From the NCBI GenBank assembly GCA_012034405.1, contig JAAVLZ010000009.1, forward strand, positions 60,703 to 124,702: a DNA stretch of 64,000 nt, read 5' to 3'. Of the stretch, positions 11,096 through 18,300 are shown piece by piece. How positions within the stretch are numbered: position 1 is the first letter of the stretch; each line of letters begins with the position of its first letter. Source of the DNA: Oscillospiraceae bacterium HV4-5-C5C (lineage in GTDB: Bacteria; Bacillota; Clostridia; Saccharofermentanales; Fastidiosipilaceae). The notes beneath the pieces were generated by a model, which saw only the letters and a program-made list of their open reading frames with translations, made no database searches and was not told the origin of the DNA. Both the position numbers and the translations under genes were made by a program.

Positions 11096-12271
11096 TCAGC
11101 TGTCTGTCTGCCGGAGCTGAAGCGATCCGCCCTGGATGTCTTTCTGGTCAATGTAGTAAGGGATCGCCGGGCCAGTGACTGACTGTCTGTCCACAAACAG
11201 CAGGCGGCCATCTGCGGCGGTCAGGAAAAAGAGATCCTGCTGTGAAAAATCTTCAGACTTCAGTTCGGTTTCAGCCAGTTCCTGATAGTCGCGGTCCAGT
11301 ACATAGAGTTTTCTGGATCCCCCGCCCTTTTTTAAGGGCTCAACATCAAAGAGATAGATAAAATCGGTATCGTAATAAGCGCCCAGTTCACCCGCCGCAG
11401 GTGAGTCCGACATCTTGCGCTGCTGGCCGTCTTCTGTCAGATCCAGCTGATAAAAGCCGTCATCAGGGATATAGCAAAAAGCCTGGCTGCCACTGAAATA
11501 TTGGCCGTACAGGCTCCAGTTATCTGACCTTTGCTGAAGTTTGTGGCTTTGCAGGTCAAAGCTGCTGAGATAGATCTGCTCCTGGTCATTAATACCAGTA
11601 AAATACAGCTGGTCCTGACAGGCCTGCATGGTATAAAAATGACTGAGCTCTGACGCCGGCAGGAGCAGTTCCGCTTCAGAACGGCTGTCCAGATCGACCC
11701 GGTACAGGCCCGTGCCCTGCTGACTTAAGCCCAGCGGCGCATCGGTAAAGTAAAAGTAGCCCTGATGGAAGTATCCTTGCATGCTGAGCGTAGAGTTGCT
11801 GGCTGTATAGATTGTTTTAACTTTTTCATGCTGGCTGCCGTCCGCCTGCATTTTCCAAAGCTCGTACCGTGGCTTGTCCTCAGACGTCTCATACTGACAG
11901 TAATATATCTCGTCCTTATAATATGTAAATGTTTCAGACCCGATATAAGCATTACAGTCCTCACTGTCATGGGTACAGTCTGGCCGGCCGCAGAGTTTCA
12001 CGTAATCGGTGCTGCCCCGGTCCGCATAATATATAAAATGATCGCGAAGATAATAACAGCCAAAATTTGTTTCTACAAAGCTACCTGGCTCACTATCGGA
12101 TTGACGCATATCTGCAGGGTCAACCAGCGAGGCCGCAGCGGCGGTCTCTCCCGACGTTGACTTACTGGAAACAGTTTCTCCAGCCTTGGTTGCGGAGCCC
12201 TGACAGGCTGTCAGGCTTAAAATGATGCAAAGGAGAGCGGTTTCCCATGCACCAGACCTTCTGATCTGCAT
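11096..12271 (-). CDS. Lipoprotein with a predicted beta-propeller-like domain
   Basis: 391 residues; start MQIRRSGAWETALL preceded by AGGAGG. The lipobox LSLTACQG places the lipidated cysteine near residue 23. A Ser/Thr-rich linker follows, then repeated beta-type segments (FTYYKDEIYYCQYE, YFHQGYFYFTDAP, GTGLYRVDLDSRSE, DFIYLFDVEPLK), like propeller blades. The motif KLCGRPDCTHDSEDCNAY is a cysteine cluster that I have seen in lipoproteins beside Firmicute ABC exporters. Role unknown; it sits between the small secreted protein (16 bases upstream) and the ABC genes. Confidence 0.75.
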   Translation of the reverse strand: MQIRRSGAWETALLCIILSLTACQGSATKAGETVSSKSTSGETAAAASLVDPADMRQSDSEPGSFVETNFGCYYLRDHFIYYADRGSTDYVKLCGRPDCTHDSEDCNAYIGSETFTYYKDEIYYCQYETSEDKPRYELWKMQADGSQHEKVKTIYTASNSTLSMQGYFHQGYFYFTDAPLGLSQQGTGLYRVDLDSRSEAELLLPASELSHFYTMQACQDQLYFTGINDQEQIYLSSFDLQSHKLQQRSDNWSLYGQYFSGSQAFCYIPDDGFYQLDLTEDGQQRKMSDSPAAGELGAYYDTDFIYLFDVEPLKKGGGSRKLYVLDRDYQELAETELKSEDFSQQDLFFLTAADGRLLFVDRQSVTGPAIPYYIDQKDIQGGSLQLRQTDS

Positions 12272-12287
12272 GAAAGCCTCCTGTGCA

Positions 12288-12665
12288 TCAGTTCTTCAAA
12301 CTCGTGTTGTAGACCTGGTTGGTCGTGATCAGGTATTGAAAATTACCTGACAATAATGTGGTACCTGTTGTAGCTGGGATATCTACTCCTGCAAAATACG
12401 TGCGAGAATCAGTACCTGAAACGAAATGAGTAGTACTCCCCATTTGATATTTAACTGTTGAGTTAACTCTTAGTTTGACAGTCTTGTTCTCATAGGATAT
12501 TGTAGCTCTTGCTAAAGAAGCCGTTAGTGAGGCTCGACAGATATATTGCTTTCCATTGTATGTTCCCTCATAATAATCACTTGCTGCTAAAACTGGTCGA
12601 ATAGCAGATAGCGAAGTAACGACAGCTAAAATCATTGATGATACGATCAATCTGCATCTTTTCAT
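12288..12665 (-). CDS. Small secreted protein of unknown function
   Basis: 125 residues from the ATG at 12665 (MKRCRLIVSSMILAV), chosen because GGAGG lies five bases upstream; an in-frame GTG four codons earlier overlaps that site. A signal peptide with probable cleavage after PVLAA leaves about 97 residues rich in Tyr, Thr and Ser (SDYYEGTYNGKQYICRASLT) with one Cys. It is AT-richer than its neighbours. As first full gene of a unit with lipoprotein, ATPase and permease, it resembles the layout of bacteriocin/immunity operons such as lactococcin 972, but I see no sequence match to that family. Confidence 0.7.
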   Translation of the reverse strand: MKRCRLIVSSMILAVVTSLSAIRPVLAASDYYEGTYNGKQYICRASLTASLARATISYENKTVKLRVNSTVKYQMGSTTHFVSGTDSRTYFAGVDIPATTGTTLLSGNFQYLITTNQVYNTSLKN

Positions 12666-12694
12666 AATAGCCTCCACGTATCTCGTAAAGTAAA

Positions 12695-12754
12695 CTAAAT
12701 TCGTTCACGGATGATACCTGAACGGTATGGTGGTTTATCCTCCTGACTCAGCAT
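12695..12754 (-). CDS. Tiny ORF upstream of the small secreted protein gene (19 codons)
   Basis: ATG at 12754 with GGAAGG eight bases upstream; peptide MLSQEDKPPYRSGIIRERI. Its start and first ten codons match the tiny ORF at 7790, and the ATTGCTTC box is again exactly 88 bases upstream (12842-12835). It ends 29 bases before the secreted-protein gene, a spacing that fits a translated leader. Function unknown. Confidence 0.4.
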   Translation of the reverse strand: MLSQEDKPPYRSGIIRERI

Positions 12755-12871
12755 CTGACTTACCTTCCATTGAATGATTGAGCTTTAACCATATCGGATA
12801 ACTTGTTGGTACTTTTTCAAGGCATGCATCATTGGAAGCAATCGGTTTGATATTTTTATAGCATGAATAGA

Positions 12872-13021
12872 TTATTTGTGCAAGTAATATAATAAATTGT
12901 CCTTATATAAACCATATACATACACAGTACTATATATTCCATCATTACTTATAGGCTCAGTTGAGAGCTCAGACATGCAGCCATCCTGATAAACCAATTG
13001 ATAATGTAAATAGTCCAGCAT
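12872..13021 (-). CDS. Possible short ORF, 49 codons, doubtful
   Basis: Starts MLDYLHYQLVYQDGC at an ATG whose context (GGCAGGATCAGATGCT) is like that of the tiny ORFs at 7790 and 12754, and ends YGLYKDNLLYYLHK. Rich in Tyr. It may be a third related start, or debris next to the IS30-like fragment. No family recognised. Confidence 0.2.
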   Translation of the reverse strand: MLDYLHYQLVYQDGCMSELSTEPISNDGIYSTVYVYGLYKDNLLYYLHK

Positions 13022-13077
13022 CTGATCCTGCCGCGGCAAAAATCGCTGAGCAGACCGGATATACAAGGGACTTGATC

Positions 13078-13185
13078 CTCACGGGAGATAGTTGATGGAG
13101 GTTTGTCCAGACTGCGTGCCCTGCTTCGGAAGGAGCGGTTCTGATTTAATTGCATTTCAACGGAATGCCGTTCGTCTTTAGTTAA
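13078..13185 (-). pseudogene. Fragment of an IS30-family transposase (N-terminal HTH)
   Basis: Inside an open frame at 12949-13266 the stretch LTKDERHSVEMQLNQNRSF...KPPSTISRE matches the helix-turn-helix at the start of IS30-type transposases (pattern LT.eER..Ie..L..g.S...IA..l.r..STISRE). Similarity ends right after SRE, and no DDE domain follows on either strand, so only a remnant remains. It marks a past insertion in the AT-rich accessory stretch. Confidence 0.6.
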
Positions 13186-13243
13186 CTTGTTTTTGTACAG
13201 ACAGAGCTTCTCCTTTCTGTCCAGACAAAACTCGCCGTTACTG

Positions 13244-13270
13244 CAGTATGCCATTTGTAATGGCATACTG
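13244..13270. repeat. Perfect 12-bp inverted repeat with 3-base loop
   Basis: CAGTATGCCATT and AATGGCATACTG flank TGT. No T-run follows on either side, so it is unlikely to be a terminator. It lies 59 bases before the IS30-like similarity and could be part of an element end or an operator. Confidence 0.5.
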
Positions 13271-13370
13271 TACCGGGTTGCTTTGTAATGTATAATGCGG
13301 TGCCTGCCTATCTCATTGGCTTTTCACTTCAGGAGATTTGCAAAATTTACGCAGTTTTTTTAAACAGGTA

Positions 13371-13399
13371 TTGCGCAGCCTTAGACCCTATGCTAGAAT
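13371..13399 (+). promoter_or_regulatory. Promoter of the tRNA-Thr gene
   Basis: TTGCGC (13371-13376), 17-base spacer, TAGAAT (13394-13399), placing the start of transcription a few bases before the tRNA. Confidence 0.65.
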
Positions 13400-13411
13400 A
13401 CTTCGTGCCTC

Positions 13412-13487
13412 GCCTTTTTAGCTCAGTAGGTAGAGCGCATCCATGGTAAGGATGAGGTCGCCGGTTCGATTCCGGCAAAAGGCTCCA
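13412..13487 (+). tRNA. tRNA-Thr (anticodon GGT)
   Basis: 76 bases with the CCA encoded. Acceptor stem GCCTTTT/AAAAGGC, D stem GCTC/GAGC, anticodon stem CATCC/GGATG with loop ATGGTAA (anticodon GGT at 13445-13447), T stem GCCGG/CCGGC with TTCGATT loop; all stems pair perfectly. Reads ACC and ACU threonine codons. It borders the accessory stretch to its left, and tRNA genes are common integration sites, but no att repeat was found by eye. Confidence 0.97.
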
Positions 13488-13568
13488 TAATTTGTTCCTG
13501 GCAAATTTTGACATCCAGGATGATTGCTGGTCATGATACATATATGTATGGCAGCGGCAGTCAGGCAT

Positions 13569-13612
13569 AACCGGAAGGCAGAAGTTCGTATTCTGCCCTC
13601 CGGTTATTTTTG
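13569..13612 (+). terminator. Intrinsic terminator after the tRNA
   Basis: AACCGGAAGGCAGAA (13569-13583) pairs perfectly with TTCTGCCCTCCGGTT (13591-13605) apart from one central mismatch, followed by ATTTTTG. It ends the tRNA transcript about 80 bases downstream of the tRNA. Confidence 0.8.
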
Positions 13613-13957
13613 TCCATTACTGAAGCAAGCGGCTGATATGCTGCCCCAGCAAGGCGTGAGCGCTTCATTTAATCTGATTGTATTAACCGTATCGGAATAT
13701 GGTTTATCATTCGGGCTTGGTTTCCATTCGCTTCTCTTACATGAATACGGGCCGTCTGGAAATTTCAGTTCCAGGTTACTGTGCGAACCATCGTGCCATT
13801 GAGGTTTTGCCATCGACAAAAATCAGGCCGGTTTGCCTGCGACTTGATAAAGATTGCCTGTCAGCACCGCCTTTCTTAACCATCTATACAAGTCTATATA
13901 GATATCACCAAGGCCTGAGCATCCTCACGATGGATTTTTGCTGCTCCAGAGCGGAAC
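13613..13957. other. Intergenic region without a recognised gene
   Basis: Two overlapping open frames on opposite strands (13604-13819 minus, 13699-14025 plus) have no ribosome site or recognisable motif. I see no gene here. Confidence 0.5.
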
Positions 13958-13988
13958 AAAAAGGCTGGCCCTATGACAAGCGCCAACC
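13958..13988 (-). terminator. Intrinsic terminator of the YtxG/YtxH-like unit
   Basis: On the minus strand GGTTGGC (13988-13982) pairs with GCCAGCC (13969-13963), with one G-U pair, followed by TTTTT (13962-13958). It lies about 80 bases after the end of the gene at 14066. Confidence 0.5.
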
Positions 13989-14065
13989 TCTTTATCCAGA
14001 TTCATATATCGCGGCCAGCTGCTGACTGACGGTTTTACCAATCCAGGAAGCAGCTAGCTGCAGGT

Positions 14066-14539
14066 TCAATGTTTTTTACTGCTGCTGTGCCGTTTGTGCC
14101 GCCGGTACAGGCGATAGCCTGCTCTGAAGGCATTACCCACAGCGTCAGCCGCTGCAGACGGACGGCGAAAGGTCCGGGCCACTCCGCTGACCAGACCAGT
14201 CACATCCTCTACTGTCTCCTTAACAGAGTCAGTCATATCCCCAACGTCATTCAGGATACCCGGCACCGTCTCAGTAATATCATCGGTCAGATCGACCAGA
14301 TTGCCGCTTATGGTATTCACTGAATCCATAGTCTGCGGCAGCTTTTCAACGGTTTTTTTCAGATCAGGCTGCAAGTCCTCAATCAGCGTATTGACCCGCT
14401 TTAAGGTGCCGATCAGCCGGGCAATGAGAATAATGACAAAAACCATCAGGGTAACGCCGGCCAGACTCAGCAGCGCGGTCCACAGCGCGCTCAGATCAAT
14501 CTGTACGGCCGTTGCAGTCAGATTATAATTCATAAGCAT
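14066..14539 (-). CDS. DUF948/YtxG-like membrane protein
   Basis: 157 residues from the ATG at 14539 (MLMNYNLTATAVQ), with GGGGGAG five bases upstream; the ATG at 14533 is equally possible. One transmembrane helix (LLSLAGVTLMVFVIILIARL), then a long helix with LIEDLQPDLKKTVEKLPQTM and repeated Val/Thr/Asp spacing, and a basic tail (YRRHKRHSSSKKH). This fits the DUF948 family that includes B. subtilis YtxG, which is encoded beside YtxH. It follows the YtxH-like gene here, so the two probably form one unit. Exact role unknown; the B. subtilis genes belong to the general stress regulon. Confidence 0.7.
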   Translation of the reverse strand: MLMNYNLTATAVQIDLSALWTALLSLAGVTLMVFVIILIARLIGTLKRVNTLIEDLQPDLKKTVEKLPQTMDSVNTISGNLVDLTDDITETVPGILNDVGDMTDSVKETVEDVTGLVSGVARTFRRPSAAADAVGNAFRAGYRLYRRHKRHSSSKKH

Positions 14540-14595
14540 AGTCTCCCCCGGCAAGTTTACTGCCGTTTCACAAATTCACCTGCTATCCGAGGGTC

Positions 14596-15117
14596 TCAGT
14601 CCTTGTTATTCTCTTTGGAGCTATCCTTTTTGTCCGCCTCTTCCTCATTGTCACGGATTTCCTGTCTCAGCTTACGGGCCTTGGCCCGGGCCGCCTTTTC
14701 AGCGTCATCGGCCGTGTCACTCACATCCTCTGCTTTATCGGATACATCCTCCGCCACCTCAGCTGCTTTTTCCGCCGCGCTGGCCGCAGCGCCGGTTGCG
14801 GCAGTTTTGACTTTACTGCGGACTGTCTCTACCGTCTCATTCACTTTGCTGCCAACCTGCTGGGCGGTAGCTTTCACCTGATCCGCGGCTGCGTATCCGG
14901 CCTCTTTTACCTTATCAGCTCCGCGGGTTGCCGCATCCGCGATATCCGCTCTGGTCTCAGCACCTGACTTAGGAGCAAACAAGATACCCGCTCCCAGGCC
15001 TACCAGCAGACCGATCCCCGCGCCGATTGCCGCATTGCGCTGACGGTCTCTCCTATTTTGTCCGGTAAATGCTCCAATAATTTCATCAACAAACATCCTG
15101 TTTTGCCTCACTTTCAT
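14596..15117 (-). CDS. YtxH-like protein
   Basis: 173 residues; an internal ATG at 15096 (MFVDEIIGAF) with GTGAGG upstream is a possible start. A glycine-rich membrane segment (AAIGAGIGLLVGLGAGILFA) followed by PKSGAETR is the YtxH signature. The rest is a low-complexity, highly charged Ala/Glu/Asp/Lys helix ending in EEEADKKDSSKENNKD. It is followed by the YtxG-like gene. Regarded as a stress-related envelope protein in B. subtilis; its role here is inferred from that. Confidence 0.75.
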   Translation of the reverse strand: MKVRQNRMFVDEIIGAFTGQNRRDRQRNAAIGAGIGLLVGLGAGILFAPKSGAETRADIADAATRGADKVKEAGYAAADQVKATAQQVGSKVNETVETVRSKVKTAATGAAASAAEKAAEVAEDVSDKAEDVSDTADDAEKAARAKARKLRQEIRDNEEEADKKDSSKENNKD

Positions 15118-15340
15118 TTTGGTCCTGCTCGAGTCTTAACTAAAGCACTTCTTATAAGAATAGTTTAAGCAAAAAAGATGAATTCCTCTGTGTCTTATGT
15201 GCCACGCTTAGTGAACTTTTTGCTAACACCGCTAAACTTGCGCCAGCTGCCTTGGCAAAGGGACTAATAGCGGCAATTTGTGCAAGTCTTCGCCCCAAAA
15301 AAGAAACCTGTTAAGCAGTGTCTCCGACGCAAAGCTGTTA

Positions 15341-15346
15341 TATAAT
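15341..15346 (+). promoter_or_regulatory. Candidate -10 box for the SNF2 helicase gene
   Basis: TATAAT 27 bases before the GTG start; no good -35 box is visible at normal spacing. The gap 15118-15340 shows nothing else. Confidence 0.4.
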
Positions 15347-15372
15347 TGAAGGATAGCTATTGGAGGATCACT

Positions 15373-18300
15373 GTGGAACTAAACGTTACGTTAACTGAAA
15401 TTCAAGGTCTGGCCACAAATGGCCGGGTCTTTACCAGCGGCAAAATTTATGCTGAGGAAGACCATATTACCCAAATGTTTTTTGACAGCGGCGATCAGCG
15501 GCTGGATGCTTACGTACGCAGCCTGGACCGGCTGTCCACCTATAAAGTCCAAATCTGGGTCAACGGGCGTTTGCGCCCGCGGCGCGTGACCTGTAACTGC
15601 CCGGACAGTCATCAATATCTGGGTTGTTGCAAACATAGCGTGGCGGTCATGCTGCATGCCACCCACATTGATCTGGATCATCTGCCGCTGCCGCCTGGCA
15701 TCAGCGCCCCGGCAGCGGCAGCCAGTCCGGCAGGAGTCTCCGGCCCAAAGAGCAGCCGGCAGGCTGCTTCGCCAGCCACGGCGGCAGCAAAACCTAAAGT
15801 AAAAAAAGTCGGGTCAGTCAACCAGCGCAAAGCAGCCGGTGACCACTCAGCTCTTTCTCCTGCGCACAAAACGGCAGCAAGCAGCACAGCCGCGGCTGCT
15901 GCAGGGACAGCGGGTAAAAAGCCAGCCGGCCCCAGTTCTGTAGACGCTGCGATTCAGGCCGCAGCCAGCCTGCTCAAGCCAAGCCGGCCCGGCATGAGTA
16001 AGTCTGGCCGGCCGGCTCCCGGTTCAGCCATGCCAGTCCCCCCGGCTGCCGCCGCCGCGACCCAGGCCAATGTACCCGCGGGAGGAGCACCGGCGGCGCC
16101 ACGCCGGATGGTGCAGATTTCAGCTGATGAAGCCAAGGCTCGCTTACGCCTTCACGCTGCCACGGAAGCCAGTCAGGCCGCAGCAACTGCCGCCGCGGCC
16201 GACGCCGCGGCGGAGACAGGATCACTCACTGCCAAAGCTGCCGCAGCGACGGAGGAAGCGACCTTTCTGCCATTTATTCCCCAGCGCAGCACGGCTGAAG
16301 ATCTGGAAAAGGAGCTGGATGCTGAGCGGGAACTGGCAGATGAAGCCAGCCGGCTGGCCCGGGCCTCCGCCGCGGCCACGGCCAGGCTCAACGCTCCGGC
16401 AGAAGCGGACACTTCCACCAAGTACAACCCTGTCAAGACCAGCTCCCTGAACGGATCGGATTATCGCAGTTTATATGGCGCCCCGTCAGAAACTGCGCCG
16501 TCACTCAGGCAGGCAGATCTGGACCGGGCTCAGGCACTGGGCCTGTTGCGCAGTCTTCAGGCGGCCTTAAACCATGAACAACAGCCGGATCTGCGGCAGG
16601 AGCTGATGCTGCAGTTTTATTTGCAGCTGCCCTTATTTGGTTCAGAACTGGCTTTATTAGAGCTGAAAATCGGCCTGGCAGACGGGGAAGGACGTTTCTA
16701 CAAAATAAAGCAGTTACAGACCTTTCTGGATGCTTGCGACCAGGGCCGCAGCCTGGTTTTTGGCAAAGATCTGACCTTCACCCCGGACCGCCAGCGTTTT
16801 GACGCCAGGTCCCAGGAGGTGCTGGACTGGCTGCTGTACCAGTATCACAACCAGCTGGAGCCAACCGGTACCGCTTATGAGATGATTTCGCCTTTGCTGC
16901 GGCGGCAGCAGGTGCTGCTTAATCCGGCCAGATTGACTGATTTTTTACTACGTTTTGCTGATCTGGCCCAACCGGAGGTCAAGGCTGCGCAGGCGGAAGG
17001 AACCCAGCCGGCTGAGCTCCCGCCGCAACCGGGTCAGGCAGCCACACCGGAAGCCGCTGAGCCGGAAACAGCGCCGGCAGAAGCCGCTGAAGCGGAAGCC
17101 GCCGTAGCTGAGTCGGATTCAGAAAGCGCTGAAGTATCCGGCCGTTCAGAGGGTTCAGCCGGCAGCAGCGCGCCGCTCGCGGATCAGACCTGGTCGCGGC
17201 TGGAAATCCTGGCTGCCGCCGGCTCAGTTGTCCGGGCCCCGCTGAGCCGGGACTGGCCGCCCGTCAGCTTTTGCATCCGTCAGACAGACAGTCATACGGA
17301 AGCGGCCCAGGCCGCGCTGGCCGCAGCCGCTCAGGCAGACGGACGACCGGTACCGGACAAGCCTGTGGTCCTGGAGCTGCTCATGACGCCTCTGGGGGGC
17401 AGTCCTGATTTTCCGGTCAATATTTATAACGCGGAAACCTATCAAAAAAGTCACGCGCAGCACAGCCTTCGCCTGCTGAACCGGGATGCCACTTTACTGC
17501 TGTATGATAACCGGCTTTATGCGCCGGCCGCGCACCGGCAGTCACTGGGGCAGGTTTACCGGTCCCTGGCAGCCGCGGCGCCCCGGCACCGCCTCCTGTT
17601 TGCCGGTCATGATGCCAGCTTGTTTTTGACCCGCATTTTGCCGCGCCTGGATCAGCTGACCGCTTTTGTACCGGATCAGGCCCTGGCCCAGCGGCTGCGC
17701 CGGGAACCGCTGTCTACCCGGCTTTACTTTGACAAGGCGGGACGGGGCCTGAGCGCTGACCTTCGCTTTGTCTACGGCGATCTGGAGATTAACCCGCATC
17801 CGCAATGGCATGAAACAGATCCTGCCCGCATTGATCAGCTGGAGTGGCTGCTGCGGGACGAGGCCAGTGAGAGCCGCACGCTTTCGCGCTTAAAGGAAGC
17901 CGGGTTCAGAGAACAGCGGCCCGGGCATGCCAGCCTTTTGTCTGACCCGTCCGGGCAGCCTGATACCCACTACTACCTTTACGGGGACCGCAAGCTATAT
18001 CTGTTCCTCCGCGACGGTCTGGCCGCGCTGCAGGCAGACGGTGCCGAGCTCTTTTATGCCGAGCGGTTCAGACAGCTTAAACTGCTGCCGATGGGTAAAT
18101 TAGGTGCAGATATCAGCCTGGACAGCAGCGGTAGTTTACTGACGGTGGATATGGGAACCAACCAATACGAGCCTGAAGAATTAGTCGCAATTTTACAGGC
18201 TTATCGAGAAAAAAAGCACTTTATCCGTTTAAAAGACGGCGCATTTATAGAACTGGAAGCACAGGATGAAAAAACCCTGGACGTGCTGCAGGAAGTTGAA

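Noticed and set aside
12949..13077. C-terminal continuation of the IS30-like frame
   Set aside because: After SRE the translation no longer resembles a transposase; reading it as part of a protein would be misleading.
13412..13612. tRNA-Thr as an attachment site for an integrated element
   Set aside because: No integrase gene and no direct repeat of the tRNA 3' end was found by eye in the window.
13699..14025. 108-codon open frame on the plus strand, with 13604-13819 on the minus strand opposite part of it
   Set aside because: Neither has a ribosome site or motif, and they overlap each other and a terminator.
15690..16480. Ala/Pro-rich stretch of the SNF2 gene taken as a frameshifted region
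   Set aside because: The frame is open and continuous with intact domains on both sides, so no shift is needed.
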